The notes: a model not told the origin generated them from the letters alone. A DNA stretch of 64,000 nt from Clostridiales bacterium (GCA_031287685.1 JAITSQ010000035.1:35070-99069); one strand, 5' to 3'. Shown: positions 1 through 8,162, counted from the stretch's first letter. Made by a program: numbers and translations.

Positions 1-388
1 TAATGCGGTTTTCAAGCTGATGGGCTATGTCCTCGCTGACAAGCTGAGCGTCAAGCTCCGGTCGCTTAATCTCCTGAATGTTCACGGAAACCGTGCGGCC
101 TTTGTCCACGAGCTTCCTAAGCTCGTTCGTAAGCTCTTGTATGGACTGGCCGTTTTTGCCGATTATCTGGCCGGGGCTTGCCGTGTGTATGGTGAGCCTT
201 ACGCGCTCCGCCGTGCGCTGGATTGTAACCTTGGACACCTTCGAGTCCCCCACGCGCTTTTTGACATACGCGCGCAGCTTGTGATCCTCAACAAGAAATT
301 TGGCGAAATCCTTCTCGGCATACCAAACGGAATCCCATTCCTTTATTATGCCGACCCTAAGTCCGTGCGGATTAACTTTCTGCCCCAT
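1..388 (-). CDS. rpsC: 30S ribosomal protein S3 (partial)
   Basis: Ribosomal protein S3 of the small-subunit head, at the mRNA entry channel. 129 codons are visible; the C-terminal part lies beyond the left edge. The N-terminus reads MGQKVNPHGLRVGIIKEW, the classic S3 start, followed by the KH domain with its GxxG loop (IIGKNGQSI). The ATG at 386-388 has a GGAGG-type site just upstream, which lies inside the end of rplV, so the two genes overlap by 17 nt. It is the last visible gene of the S10 operon. The family assignment is secure from the N-terminus and position. Confidence 0.95.
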   Translation of the reverse strand, partial: MGQKVNPHGLRVGIIKEWDSVWYAEKDFAKFLVEDHKLRAYVKKRVGDSKVSKVTIQRTAERVRLTIHTASPGQIIGKNGQSIQELTNELRKLVDKGRTVSVNIQEIKRPELDAQLVSEDIAHQLENRI

Positions 389-785
389 TGATATGCCTCC
401 TTTTATTCAAGATTAACGATAAATGGCTCGTGCGCTTGTTAATTCTGTACGCCATACCCTTGGCGCGGGGGCGTATGCGCTTGAGCGTCGGGCCTTGATT
501 GGCGAAAACCTCCGCCACGTACAGGTCCTTAGCGTCTATGTTAAGGTTGTTTTCCGCGTTGGCTACCGCGGAAAGCAGCAGTTTCTTTATCACCGTCGCC
601 GCGTAGCGCGGGGAATACGTGAGTAGGGCGAGCGCCGCGCCCACGTCCTTGCCTTTAATCTGTTCAAGGACGATTCGCGCTTTTGTGTCCGAAAGCCTTA
701 CAAACTTTACGGTGGCGTGCGGGCGCGTTTCCCTGTTCTTTTCGTTGCGCTCCTGCTTGAATTGACTTCTTGAGCCTTTAGCCAT
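372..785 (-). CDS. rplV: 50S ribosomal protein L22
   Basis: Ribosomal protein L22, whose beta-hairpin lines the nascent-peptide exit tunnel. The 137-aa product is somewhat longer than the usual 110-115 aa because of a basic N-terminal extension (about 20 residues, rich in K/R/E) before the conserved core that begins ATVKFVRLSDTKAR. The hairpin tip region GPTLKRIRPRAKGMAYRI is intact, and the C-terminus ends in a short polar tail that overlaps the start of rpsC. ATG start with GGAGG upstream. It sits in its normal place between rpsS and rpsC. Confidence 0.96.
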   Translation of the reverse strand: MAKGSRSQFKQERNEKNRETRPHATVKFVRLSDTKARIVLEQIKGKDVGAALALLTYSPRYAATVIKKLLLSAVANAENNLNIDAKDLYVAEVFANQGPTLKRIRPRAKGMAYRINKRTSHLSLILNKRRHINGAES

Positions 786-797
786 TGACGGAACCTC

Positions 798-1082
798 CTA
801 TCTTACCTTGGATTTTTTCTCCGCGTCCTTGCCGTGCCCGCGGTATGTGCGCGTGGAGGCGAATTCGCCGAGCTTATGCCCTACCATATCTTCCGTTATA
901 TATACCGGGACGTGCTTGCGCCCGTCGTGCACAGCGATCGTGTGCCCTATCATTTCTGGAAATATAGTCGAACGGCGGGACCATGTTTTTATTACGTTCT
1001 TGGTGTTCGCCGCGTTTTGGGCGTCAACCTTTTTAAGCAGATGCGCGTCCGCGAAAGGACCTTTTTTAAGAGACCTGCCCAA
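798..1082 (-). CDS. rpsS: 30S ribosomal protein S19
   Basis: Ribosomal protein S19 of the small-subunit head. The 94-aa product has the full family length and shows the N-terminal [10 protein letters not shown] motif and the [17 protein letters not shown] core. The start codon is TTG (1080-1082), supported by a GGAGGG site 8-10 nt upstream and by the fixed family N-terminus. Positioned normally between rplB and rplV in the S10 operon. Confidence 0.97.
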   Translation of the reverse strand: MGRSLKKGPFADAHLLKKVDAQNAANTKNVIKTWSRRSTIFPEMIGHTIAVHDGRKHVPVYITEDMVGHKLGEFASTRTYRGHGKDAEKKSKVR

Positions 1083-1097
1083 TGTAAACCCTCCTTC

Positions 1098-1931
1098 TTA
1101 CTTCGCCGTTCTGCGGCGGACGATAAATTTATTGGAAGCCTTGTTCTTTTTGCGTGTTTTATAACCCAGGGCGGGTTTGCCCCAAGGAGTGCAGGGGTGC
1201 GGGCGGCCTATTCCGGTTTTGCCCTCGCCGCCGCCGTGCGGGTGGTCGTTGGGGTTCATCACGGAGCCGCGAACCGTCGGGCGGATGCCCATTTTGCGCT
1301 TGCGGCCAGCCTTGCCTATGTTTATAAGCTCGTGGTCGGGGTTGCCGACCTGACCGATTGTCGCTTTACAGTTTATCGGCACCATACGCATTTCCCCGGA
1401 GGGGAGGCGCACGGTAGCGTATTTGCCCTCCTTGGCCATAAGCTGGGCCACGTTTCCGGCGCTTCGGGCCATTGCGCCGCCCGCGCCGGGCTTCAGCTCA
1501 ATATTATGGATTTCCGCGCCGACAGGGATGCTTTTCAGCGGAAGCGCGTTTCCCGGGCGTATTTCCGCGTCCTCGCCGGAGAGGACTTTATCGCCCGGTT
1601 TAAGGCCGAGCGGAGCCAGAATATAGCGTTTTTCGCCGTCCGCGTAAGACAGGAGCGCAATGTGCGCGGTGCGGTTAGGGTCATACTCAATAGAGGCCAC
1701 CCGCGCCGGAACTCCGTCTTTATTCCTCTTGAAGTCGATAATCCTGTATTTAATTTTCGAGCCGCCGCCGTGGTGCCGCACGGTGATTTTGCCCTGGTTA
1801 TTGCGCCCGCTCGTTTTCTTTAAGTGTGCGGTCAGGCTTTTTTCGGGAGCCTTGGCCGTAACCTCGGCAAAGTCCGACGAGGTCATATGCCGCCGCGAGG
1901 GGGTATATGGCTTATATCTTTTGATACCCAT
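1098..1931 (-). CDS. rplB: 50S ribosomal protein L2
   Basis: Ribosomal protein L2, needed for subunit joining and the peptidyl transferase region. 277 aa, normal length. It begins [17 protein letters not shown] and contains the conserved C-terminal loop [20 protein letters not shown] with the peptidyl-transferase-associated histidine, then a basic tail. ATG start. It lies 54 nt downstream of rplW in standard S10 order. Confidence 0.98.
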   Translation of the reverse strand: MGIKRYKPYTPSRRHMTSSDFAEVTAKAPEKSLTAHLKKTSGRNNQGKITVRHHGGGSKIKYRIIDFKRNKDGVPARVASIEYDPNRTAHIALLSYADGEKRYILAPLGLKPGDKVLSGEDAEIRPGNALPLKSIPVGAEIHNIELKPGAGGAMARSAGNVAQLMAKEGKYATVRLPSGEMRMVPINCKATIGQVGNPDHELINIGKAGRKRKMGIRPTVRGSVMNPNDHPHGGGEGKTGIGRPHPCTPWGKPALGYKTRKKNKASNKFIVRRRTAK

Positions 1932-1985
1932 TCGTATTCTCCTTTCGCCGTTTTATCGGGAACGGCCCCCATTATTTTCGGCGGC

Positions 1986-2285
1986 TTACATTCCTTTGAA
2001 AATCTCGATGTCCTTGCTGCCCGCCTTGAGCGCCACTATGGCTTTCTTGCGTTTCGCCGTAAAGCCGCTCGTCCTGCCGCGGCGCTTGAGCCTGCCTTTT
2101 ACGTTCATCGTGTTCACGGACTCGACCAGCGCGCCGGGAAACATCTTTTCAACGGATTCGCGAATTTGAATCTTCGTCGCGTCCGGGTGCACGTAAAAGG
2201 AATATACCATGTTCTCAAAGCCCCGCATCGCCTTCTCGGTGACCACCGGCTTGAGGATTACGTCGTAATATTTCAGGTCGGCCAT
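1986..2285 (-). CDS. rplW: 50S ribosomal protein L23
   Basis: Ribosomal protein L23 at the exit of the peptide tunnel, a docking site for trigger factor and SRP. The 99-aa product has the family length, with the KPVVTEKAM motif near the N-terminus and the VNTMNVKGRLKRRGR segment in the middle. Its ATG shares one base with the rplD stop (TAATG), implying translational coupling. Confidence 0.96.
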   Translation of the reverse strand: MADLKYYDVILKPVVTEKAMRGFENMVYSFYVHPDATKIQIRESVEKMFPGALVESVNTMNVKGRLKRRGRTSGFTAKRKKAIVALKAGSKDIEIFKGM

Positions 2286-2917
2286 TAAGCGTACACCTCC
2301 TCAATGGATTTAACGGCGCTTTTTGTTACGACAAACGCGTCGTATTTCAGAATATCGTAAACGTTTATGGTGTTTACGCCCGCCGTCTTAACGGTTGGGA
2401 TATTCCGCGCGGATATGACCGCGTTGCGGCTGCCGTCGTCGAGTTTTGTCTCAAACACCATAAGCGCGCTCCGCAGCTTAAGGCTGTTTATAATCTCCTG
2501 CATTTGCTTGGTCTTTATCTCGGTCATCGACAAATCGTCTATGACGACAATTTTTTTATCCAGAACCTTTTGGCTTAAAACGGATTTCAGGGCGATTCGC
2601 TTAACTTTTTTATTAAGTTTCACCGAAAAATCGCGGGATTTCGGAGCGAACACAACGCCGCCGCCCGTCCAGTGGGGCGCGCGCCGCGAACCCTGCCTCG
2701 CGCGGCCGGTGCCTTTCTGCCGCCAGGGCTTGGCGCCGCCTCCGCGAACCTCCGCCCTCGTTTTGGTGCCCTTCGTGCCCTGGCGCTGATTGGCCAGATA
2801 CGCCACGACCGCCGCGTGCACCACGCTTTCGTTAACTTCCGCGCCGAAAACCGCCTCCGAAAGCTCTATAGTTGAAACTTTGCTCCCTTTTTTATCAACA
2901 ACGTCTACAGATGGCAT
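2285..2917 (-). CDS. rplD: 50S ribosomal protein L4
   Basis: Ribosomal protein L4, which reaches into the exit tunnel with a basic loop. The extended loop with GGGAKPWRQKGTGRARQGS is present, with the usual Rossmann-like rest. I place the start at ATG 2915-2917 (MPSVDVV), because AGGAG lies 8 nt upstream; an in-frame ATG three codons earlier has no proper spacing. The result is 210 aa. In some bacteria L4 represses its own operon through the leader RNA; whether it does so here is unknown. Confidence 0.96.
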   Translation of the reverse strand: MPSVDVVDKKGSKVSTIELSEAVFGAEVNESVVHAAVVAYLANQRQGTKGTKTRAEVRGGGAKPWRQKGTGRARQGSRRAPHWTGGGVVFAPKSRDFSVKLNKKVKRIALKSVLSQKVLDKKIVVIDDLSMTEIKTKQMQEIINSLKLRSALMVFETKLDDGSRNAVISARNIPTVKTAGVNTINVYDILKYDAFVVTKSAVKSIEEVYA

Positions 2918-2941
2918 TTTAAACACTCCTTTCGCTGAGTT

Positions 2942-3571
2942 TCAGACCTTTACCGTGTCGCGGATAAAGATAAGCGCGCCGTTCGGCCCGGGCACGGCCC
3001 CTTTTATCAAAATCAGGTTTTTCTCCGCGTCCACGCGAATTATTTCAAGGTTTTGAGCGGTCACTTTACGCGCGCCCATATGCCCCGGCATCTTCTTGCC
3101 TTTTTTGACGCGGCCCGGCGTAGTGCCGGAACTCAGCGAACCCAAGCCCCGGTGATACTTGGAACCGTGGGCCATAGGGCCTCTTGACTGATTGTGGCGC
3201 TTTATTGCGCCCTGATAACCCTTGCCTTTGGACACGCCGGAGACGTCCACGCGCTCGCCCGCTTTGAAAGCGTCCGCCGTAATCGTGTCTCCCGTTTCGT
3301 ATGTTGTTATGTCCTCAAGCCGGAACTCTCTTAAAAATTTAAGGGGGGTCACGCCCGCCTTGTCAAACTGACCCTTGACAGGCTTCGTCGTGCGCTTGAT
3401 TTTTATGTCCTCGAAGCCGACCTTGACGGCGTTATAGCCCTCTTTCTCGACGGTCTTTTTCTGGACGACGACGCACGGACCCGCCGTGAGCGCGGTCACG
3501 CCGACGAGCTTGCCGTCGTCAGAAAAAATTTGCGTCATACCGACTTTCTTGGCAAGAATCGCTTTCTTCAT
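2942..3571 (-). CDS. rplC: 50S ribosomal protein L3
   Basis: Ribosomal protein L3, one of the early assembly proteins. The product is 209 aa from the ATG at 3569-3571 (MKKAILAKKVGMTQIF), preceded by GGAGGT at 7-nt spacing. An upstream in-frame ATG overlaps the Shine-Dalgarno region and is unlikely. The conserved SKGKGYQGAIKRHNQSRGPM segment is seen around residue 120-140. The 70-nt gap to rpsJ holds a 7-bp hairpin (GATTATC at 3600-3606 pairing with GATAATC at 3619-3625). Confidence 0.97.
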   Translation of the reverse strand: MKKAILAKKVGMTQIFSDDGKLVGVTALTAGPCVVVQKKTVEKEGYNAVKVGFEDIKIKRTTKPVKGQFDKAGVTPLKFLREFRLEDITTYETGDTITADAFKAGERVDVSGVSKGKGYQGAIKRHNQSRGPMAHGSKYHRGLGSLSSGTTPGRVKKGKKMPGHMGARKVTAQNLEIIRVDAEKNLILIKGAVPGPNGALIFIRDTVKV

Positions 3572-3650
3572 TAAAAACACCTCCGATTTGTCTACAGCGG
3601 ATTATCGTCGTCACATCGGATAATCATATATACCGTAGTCTTGCGCGATA

Positions 3651-3962
3651 TTACATAATTTTCAGGGTGATGTCTATACCCTCGGGCAAATCCAGGTGAG
3701 TCAGCGCGTCCACGGTTTTCGGGGTCGGCTGGAGGATGTCGATAAGACGCTTGTGCGTCCTTCTCTCGAACTGCTCGCGCGAATCCTTGTGCTTGTGAAC
3801 CGAACGGAGGATTGTTATAATCTCCTTCTTGGTCGGCATGGGGATAGGCCCGGAAACAAGCGCGCCCGTGCGTTTGGCCGTCTCGATTATCTTAGAGACG
3901 GACTGGTCGATGAGCTTGTGGTCGTATGCCTTTAAGTTAATTCTGATTTTCTGTCCCGCCAC
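3651..3962 (-). CDS. rpsJ: 30S ribosomal protein S10
   Basis: Ribosomal protein S10 (also NusE, partner of NusB in antitermination). 103 aa, full length, with the N-terminus [19 protein letters not shown] and the [17 protein letters not shown] loop. Translation starts at GTG (3960-3962) after a GGAGGTG site. It is the first gene of the S10 operon; no tuf, fusA or rpsL is upstream as in most Firmicutes. Instead the divergent rpmG-secE operon follows after a 390-bp gap. Confidence 0.97.
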   Translation of the reverse strand: MAGQKIRINLKAYDHKLIDQSVSKIIETAKRTGALVSGPIPMPTKKEIITILRSVHKHKDSREQFERRTHKRLIDILQPTPKTVDALTHLDLPEGIDITLKIM

Positions 3963-4021
3963 TGTTACACCTCCTTAATAAATAATGTAAGTTTAAGTTT
4001 TGCCGACGCGCCAAGCGCGCG

Positions 4022-4072
4022 GCGCGGTTTACACAGCGCCGCGCGTGTCGCGCCGTCCGGCGCAAACCGCGC
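4022..4072 (-). promoter_or_regulatory. structured S10 operon leader (three-way junction)
   Basis: In the roughly 120-nt leader of rpsJ, GCGCGGTTT (4022-4030) pairs perfectly with AAACCGCGC (4064-4072). Inside are a hairpin at 4050-4063 (GCGCC/GGCGC) and a second one with ACAC (4031-4034) pairing GTGT (4045-4048) plus inner GC pairs. Together they can form a three-way junction. No run of T follows, so it is not a simple terminator. A regulatory role, for example autoregulation by an operon-encoded r-protein, is inference only. Confidence 0.5.
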
Positions 4073-4092
4073 TAATCAGCGCAACAAGAAAA

Positions 4093-4121
4093 ATTATAGC
4101 ACAGCTCATCAGGAAGCGCAA
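4093..4121 (-). promoter_or_regulatory. sigma-A promoter of the S10 operon
   Basis: On the minus strand, -35 TTGCGC (4121-4116), 17-bp spacer and a perfect -10 TATAAT (4098-4093). Start of transcription would be near 4086, giving a leader of about 120 nt before rpsJ. Confidence 0.8.
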
Positions 4122-4240
4122 GCCTTTTTTTGAAATTTTTTATTTTTTCACGATAAATTTAAATAGGGCGTGTTCACACAAAGCCGCCGCGCGTCTTTCG
4201 GCGCCCTCGCGCTTTGCCGCCGAAAAATTGAAATTTACTA

Positions 4241-4269
4241 TTGACAGCTTCCTTTTTCTGTGTTATCAT
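4241..4269 (+). promoter_or_regulatory. sigma-A promoter of rpmG-secE-nusG-rplKAJL
   Basis: Perfect -35 TTGACA (4241-4246), 17-bp spacer, -10 TATCAT (4264-4269). It faces away from the S10 promoter; the two are about 120 bp apart. Together with the S10 leader they account for the gene-free stretch 3963-4351. Confidence 0.8.
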
Positions 4270-4351
4270 AGTTTAGTTGATAATGAGCGAAAAGGCGCTG
4301 GCCTTTTTTTGTGTACCTAAATTAAATTTTAAATTAAGCGGGGTGAACGCG

Positions 4352-4501
4352 TTGCGAACCAAAATTACTCTTGCCTGCACGGACTGCAAGCAGCGGAACT
4401 ACAACACAACCAAGGACAAGAAAGCCCACCCGGACAGAATGGAAGCCAAGAAATACTGCCGTTTCTGCAATTCCCACACCACTCATAAGGAAACGAAGTA
4501 A
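4352..4501 (+). CDS. rpmG: 50S ribosomal protein L33
   Basis: Ribosomal protein L33, 49 aa, the zinc-binding (C+) form: CTDC near the N-terminus and CRFC near the C-terminus make a four-cysteine zinc ribbon. The frame stays open well upstream, but L33 begins M-R-x-K-I-T, which fits a TTG at 4352-4354 with GGGGTGA six bases upstream. It is first in the rpmG-secE-nusG operon, the normal Firmicute arrangement. The C+ form suggests that no zinc-free paralogue is needed under replete conditions. Confidence 0.93.
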   Translation: MRTKITLACTDCKQRNYNTTKDKKAHPDRMEAKKYCRFCNSHTTHKETK

Positions 4502-4516
4502 TCACGGAGGGTTAAA

Positions 4517-4876
4517 ATGGCTGAGGAATATAAGAAAAAAGACGGCGAGGACGGGCTGAACGGCCTTGAGCTTGAGGACGCCAAGGGCGCGGCCGAGCCG
4601 GACCCCGGCGAACCGCCCTCCCCAAAGTCAAAAAACAAAAAAGAATACAAGCCTCATAAAGCCCAGAAGTTATCTGAATCGACAAGCGAAAGCCCAATTA
4701 TGCGCTTCCTTGAAAACATCGAGGGGGAATTCAAGCGCGTCACCTGGCCGTCCAGAGAAAAGCTCGCCAAACAGACCGCCGCTTCTATAGTTATCACGGT
4801 GATAATCGGGCTTTTAATCTGCGGGATAGACATCGCGCTGAACACGCTCCAGTCTCTTTTCGCGGGCATCGTGTAG
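4517..4876 (+). CDS. secE: preprotein translocase subunit SecE
   Basis: SecE, the essential clamp subunit of the SecYEG channel. The C-terminal 60 residues are typical: amphipathic helix with EFKRVTWPSREKL followed by one membrane span (about residues 90-112). The product is 119 aa, about twice the usual Firmicute length, because of an acidic then basic N-terminal extension of about 55 low-complexity residues rich in E, D, P and K. An ATG start with GGAGG upstream supports this start. It lies between rpmG and nusG as expected. Confidence 0.94.
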   Translation: MAEEYKKKDGEDGLNGLELEDAKGAAEPDPGEPPSPKSKNKKEYKPHKAQKLSESTSESPIMRFLENIEGEFKRVTWPSREKLAKQTAASIVITVIIGLLICGIDIALNTLQSLFAGIV

Positions 4877-4913
4877 TGACGCTTTCTATAATTTACGGAA
4901 AGGATGACGGCGA

Positions 4914-5501
4914 ATGAAAAACGCGGGTACGGACGTTTCCACAATGGAAGCCATGAATATAGAGCAGAATCTTGTGGGCGGCGAGGCGAAGTGGTTCGTC
5001 GTGCATACTTATTCGGGCTATGAAAATAAGGTGAAGGCCAACATAGAAAAAATCGTTGAAAACCGCGGTATGAGCGACCAAATTGTCGAAATCGTGGTTC
5101 CGATGCAGGATTCAATTGAGATAAAAAACGGGCAGCGCAAGAAAGTGGCGCGGAAAGTCCTGCCGGGTTATGTCTTAGTCAAGATGCTTATGAACGACGA
5201 CACTTGGTATATCGTGCGCAACACGCGCGGCGTGACGAGCTTCGTCGGCCCCGGCTCCAAGCCTATTCCGCTTACGGAGAAGGAAATCGCCTCTATGGGC
5301 GTTGATACCGCCGTCATTCGCAAGGAGGACATAGACATCGCCGTCGGGGATAACGTGTCCGTCGTCTCCGGCCCGTTCGAGGGTTCCGTCGGCGTAATAA
5401 AGGAAATAAACATAGGCAAGCGCACAGTCGTCATAAAGCTGTCGTTCTTCGGCCGGGAAACGCCCGTGGAGCTTGGCTTCGCGCAAATCCGGCAATGCTG
5501 A
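4914..5501 (+). CDS. nusG: transcription termination/antitermination factor NusG
   Basis: NusG binds RNA polymerase and affects pausing, Rho action and ribosome coupling. The 195-aa product has the NGN domain (WFVVHTYSGYENKVKANIE, then PGYVLVKM and TRGVTSFVG) and a C-terminal KOW domain (GPFEGSVGVIKEINIGKRTVVIKLSFFGRETPVEL). About 25 extra residues precede the NGN domain; the ATG at 4914 with AAAGGA upstream is the best start. It belongs to the operon with secE and rplK. Confidence 0.95.
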   Translation: MKNAGTDVSTMEAMNIEQNLVGGEAKWFVVHTYSGYENKVKANIEKIVENRGMSDQIVEIVVPMQDSIEIKNGQRKKVARKVLPGYVLVKMLMNDDTWYIVRNTRGVTSFVGPGSKPIPLTEKEIASMGVDTAVIRKEDIDIAVGDNVSVVSGPFEGSVGVIKEINIGKRTVVIKLSFFGRETPVELGFAQIRQC

Positions 5502-5548
5502 ACTATTTAATGTTCCGCTAATACCAAAACCTTTGGGAGGAAACAATA

Positions 5549-5974
5549 ATGGCAAAGAAAGTATCAGGCTACGTAAAACTTCAAATCAACGCGGGCAAGG
5601 CTACCCCCGCGCCGCCGGTCGGACCCGCTCTCGGCCAGCACGGCGTGAACATAATGGGCTTCTGCAAGGAGTTCAACGAGCGGACCCAGGCTCAGGCCGG
5701 GCTTGTAATCCCCGTCGTTATAACGATTTATCAGGACAAGAGCTTTTCCTTCATCACTAAAACGCCGCCGGCGGCCGTCCTGCTTAAAAAAGCCTGCAAG
5801 ATAGAGTCCGGCTCGGCCATTCCGAACAAGACGAAGGTGGCCGTGATTTCCCGCGCTGAAGTGGTAAAAATCGCCGAGACGAAAATGCCGGATTTAAACG
5901 CAGCTTCACTTGAAACCGCCGTGAGTATGATTGCGGGAACGGCGCGGAGTATGGGAATCGAAGTAAAGGATTAA
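5549..5974 (+). CDS. rplK: 50S ribosomal protein L11
   Basis: Ribosomal protein L11 of the GTPase-associated centre, the site bound by thiopeptides. It is 141 aa with the proline-rich N-terminal domain ([20 protein letters not shown]) and the RNA-binding C-terminal domain ([30 protein letters not shown]). ATG after GGGAGG. Standard position between nusG and rplA. Confidence 0.98.
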   Translation: MAKKVSGYVKLQINAGKATPAPPVGPALGQHGVNIMGFCKEFNERTQAQAGLVIPVVITIYQDKSFSFITKTPPAAVLLKKACKIESGSAIPNKTKVAVISRAEVVKIAETKMPDLNAASLETAVSMIAGTARSMGIEVKD

Positions 5975-6026
5975 TTAATCGTGGAAGGGGTTAACCCCCG
6001 TTATCACCACAAGGAGGATGTTTATA

Positions 6027-6722
6027 ATGAAGCACGGCAAAAAGTACAACGAAAAGCGTAAACTAATCGAAAAGGGCGTTCTGTACGACTCCGCCGACGC
6101 TATTGAGCTTGTCCAAAAAACCGCCCGCGCCAAATTTGACGAGACGGTCGAGGCTCATATCCGGCTCGGCGTTGATTCACGCCACGCCGACCAGCAGGTG
6201 CGCGGCGCCGTCGTGCTCCCTCACGGCACGGGCAAAACCGTCCGCGTGCTTGTTTTTGCCAAGGGCGACAAAGCGGCGGAGGCTAAAGCGGCCGGCGCTG
6301 ATTATGTCGGCGAGGACGACCTTGTGACCAAAATCCAGAACGAAAACTGGTTCGAGTTTGACGCGGTTATCGCCTCTCCGGATATGATGGGCACCGTCGG
6401 CAAACTGGCCCGGCTTCTCGGCCCCAAGGGGCTTATGCCCAGCCCGAAAGCCGGCTCCGTCACAGCGGACGTGGCCAAAGCCGTCACTGAGGTAAAAGCC
6501 GGTAAAATCGAGTACAGGCTTGATAAAAACAACATTATCCACGTCCCGATAGGCAGGGTTTCTTTCGGCTCGGCCAAGCTGACCGAAAACTTTGAGACCC
6601 TCTTAAGCGCGGTTATCAAGGCCAAACCCTCCGCCTCCAAAGGGCAGTATCTTAAGAGCGTCGTAATCGCCGCCACGATGGGCCCCGGCATTAAGATAAA
6701 CCCGTCTAAGCTCAGCGAGTAA
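6027..6722 (+). CDS. rplA: 50S ribosomal protein L1
   Basis: Ribosomal protein L1 of the mobile L1 stalk, 231 aa. It begins [15 protein letters not shown] and contains [16 protein letters not shown] in domain II and the C-terminal SSxxG-like segment ending in [13 protein letters not shown]. The start used is the second of two close ATGs (6027), since GGAGG at 6013-6017 immediately abuts the first. The stop codon is followed within a few bases by a repeat element and then the L10 leader. Confidence 0.97.
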   Translation: MKHGKKYNEKRKLIEKGVLYDSADAIELVQKTARAKFDETVEAHIRLGVDSRHADQQVRGAVVLPHGTGKTVRVLVFAKGDKAAEAKAAGADYVGEDDLVTKIQNENWFEFDAVIASPDMMGTVGKLARLLGPKGLMPSPKAGSVTADVAKAVTEVKAGKIEYRLDKNNIIHVPIGRVSFGSAKLTENFETLLSAVIKAKPSASKGQYLKSVVIAATMGPGIKINPSKLSE

Positions 6723-6725
6723 AAA

Positions 6726-6963
6726 TGAGAACCTGTGTTCAATAATGGGCCGCCCGGATTTGCGAGCCGGATTTTTCGCGGCACAAGCGTTTGCAAAGCA
6801 AACGCGGGGGGGGGCGCGTGTCCGCAGGCTGGTCGTTCGCTTCGCGAACTGCTCGCCCAAGCGTCCCGGGCTTACTTGAAAAGTAAGTCAAGGATCGCAA
6901 AGCAAAAGCGCGGAACAATCCGCCGCAAAGACGGGTGGCAGCTTATTGAACGCAGGTTCTGAG
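6726..6963. mobile_element. MITE-like element with terminal inverted repeats
   Basis: The ends AGAACCTGTGTTCAATAA (6727-6744) and, inverted, AGAACCTGCGTTCAATAA (about 6962-6945) are 17/18 identical. The inside contains several small hairpins: GCGTTTGC/GCAAACGC near 6787-6805, GTTCGC/GCGAAC near 6835-6849, and CTTACTT/AAGTAAG near 6870-6887. A 75-codon frame (6735-6962) spans it but resembles no protein and looks like read-through of the repeat. A third copy of one end lies at 58648. No transposase is present, so it would be a non-autonomous element. It sits between rplA and the L10 leader. Confidence 0.65.
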
Positions 6964-6974
6964 CCGCAGCTCCA

Positions 6975-7055
6975 TTTCCACAGACAGCAGGCGCGATATT
7001 TATCGCATAAGCCCCGCCGAGGAAACTGAAACCGCTTGTTTCACAACGGTAAAAC
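6975..7055 (+). ncRNA. L10 leader RNA (rplJL autoregulation)
   Basis: The stretch CAGACAGCAGG (6981-6991), a short hairpin GCGAT/ATCGC and then TAAGCCCCGCCGAGG (7008-7022) match my memory of the conserved core of the Firmicute L10 leader, where the L10-L12 complex binds. It is followed directly by a terminator-like hairpin, the usual attenuation layout, and then rplJ. The outer helices were not modelled, so the boundaries are approximate. Confidence 0.75.
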
Positions 7056-7095
7056 AGCCTTGCGCGTCGTGCCTCAAAGGTTCGCAAGGCTTTTT
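7056..7095 (+). terminator. attenuator upstream of rplJ
   Basis: AGCCTTGCG (7056-7064) pairs perfectly with CGCAAGGCT (7083-7091), 18-nt loop, followed by a T run. It would end transcription early when L10(L12) occupies the leader, uncoupling rplJL from rplKA. Confidence 0.75.
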
Positions 7096-7168
7096 ATATG
7101 GCAGAAACACTAAAAATTACTAAATAAGACCTATTTAAGAGGTCTATGATTAGAAAGGAGGACACAAA

Positions 7169-7654
7169 ATGCCTAAAATAGAACAGAAACAGCTCGTCGT
7201 TAAGGAAATCAAAGAGCGTCTTGAGAAAGCCGCCTCCGTGGTATTGCTTGACGCGCGCGGCCTGACCGTTGAGCAGGACACCAGTCTGCGCAAAAAACTG
7301 CGCGAGGCGGGCGTTTATTACAAAATCTACAAGAACACCATGCTCACCCTGGCGGTTAAAGGCACCGCTTACGAGGGCCTGACGGATTTTTTCAAAGGAC
7401 CGACCGCCGCGGCGTTTTCTTACGACGACCCCACGTGCGCTTCCCGCCTTATCCATAAGGATTTGAAGGCCCTGCCGGCGCTCAGCTTCAAAGCCGGCGT
7501 TCTGGACGGCGTGCTCTACGACGAAAAGGCTATGACCGCCGTGGCGGGCATACCGCCGAAAGACGAGCTTCTGTCAAAACTGCTCGGCTCGTTCAAATCG
7601 CCTATGGCGAGCTTCGCCAGGGTTATCCAGGCCGTGGCCGACAAACAGGCGTAA
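7169..7654 (+). CDS. rplJ: 50S ribosomal protein L10
   Basis: Ribosomal protein L10, base of the L7/L12 stalk. It is 161 aa with a normal N-terminal globular domain (VVLLDARGLTVEQDTSLRKK, then YKIYKNTMLTLAVKGT) and a C-terminal helix that carries L12 dimers. ATG after AAAGGAGG. The gene follows the leader RNA and attenuator and is 27 nt from rplL. Confidence 0.96.
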   Translation: MPKIEQKQLVVKEIKERLEKAASVVLLDARGLTVEQDTSLRKKLREAGVYYKIYKNTMLTLAVKGTAYEGLTDFFKGPTAAAFSYDDPTCASRLIHKDLKALPALSFKAGVLDGVLYDEKAMTAVAGIPPKDELLSKLLGSFKSPMASFARVIQAVADKQA

Positions 7655-7681
7655 TTATAATTATACAGGAGGAACAAAACA

Positions 7682-8056
7682 ATGGCGAAATTATCAATAG
7701 ACGAAATTCTTTCGGCGATAGACGAATTGTCAGTGCTCGAACTCAACGAGCTTGTTAAAAAGACGGAGGAGAAATACGGCGTGTCCGCCGCGGCTGGTAT
7801 GGTCGTGGCGGCGGGTCCGGCCGGCGGCGAGGCGGCTGCCGAGCAGACCGAGTTTACGGTAGAGCTGACCGAAGTTGGCTCCGAAAAAGTTAAGGTCATA
7901 AAGGTCGTGCGCGAAGTCACCGGCTTGGGGCTTAAAGAAGCCAAGGACATAGTTGACGGCGCTCCGAAAGTGGTTAAAGAGAACGTCTCTAAGGAAGAGG
8001 CCGAGTCCGTTAAGGCGAAATTCGCCGAAGTCGGCGCGAAGGCTTCGCTTAAGTAA
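7682..8056 (+). CDS. rplL: 50S ribosomal protein L7/L12
   Basis: The stalk protein that recruits translation GTPases. 124 aa: N-terminal dimerisation helix region, an Ala/Gly-rich hinge (about residues 37-55), and the C-terminal domain with [24 protein letters not shown] after AGGAGG. A strong terminator follows within 70 nt, and rpoB/rpoC, which normally come next, are absent. Confidence 0.98.
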   Translation: MAKLSIDEILSAIDELSVLELNELVKKTEEKYGVSAAAGMVVAAGPAGGEAAAEQTEFTVELTEVGSEKVKVIKVVREVTGLGLKEAKDIVDGAPKVVKENVSKEEAESVKAKFAEVGAKASLK

Positions 8057-8121
8057 TTTTGTTTGTAAGGTTCTCTTAAGCGTCTCCGGCCCATAAAGAA
8101 ATTTCACAATACCGCCGATAT

Positions 8122-8162
8122 AAATACGAACGACGGGTCTCCGGCCCGACGTTCGTATTTTG
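8122..8162. terminator. terminator after rplL
   Basis: AAATACGAACG (8122-8132) pairs with CGTTCGTATTT (8150-8160), with an inner CGGG/CCCG stem around a 7-nt loop, followed by T-rich sequence. It closes the rpmG-rplL operon. Confidence 0.9.

Noticed and set aside
6735..6962. 75-aa open frame between rplA and rplJ
   Set aside because: It spans exactly the inverted-repeat element, has no ribosome binding site and a repetitive composition; treated as part of the MITE-like unit.
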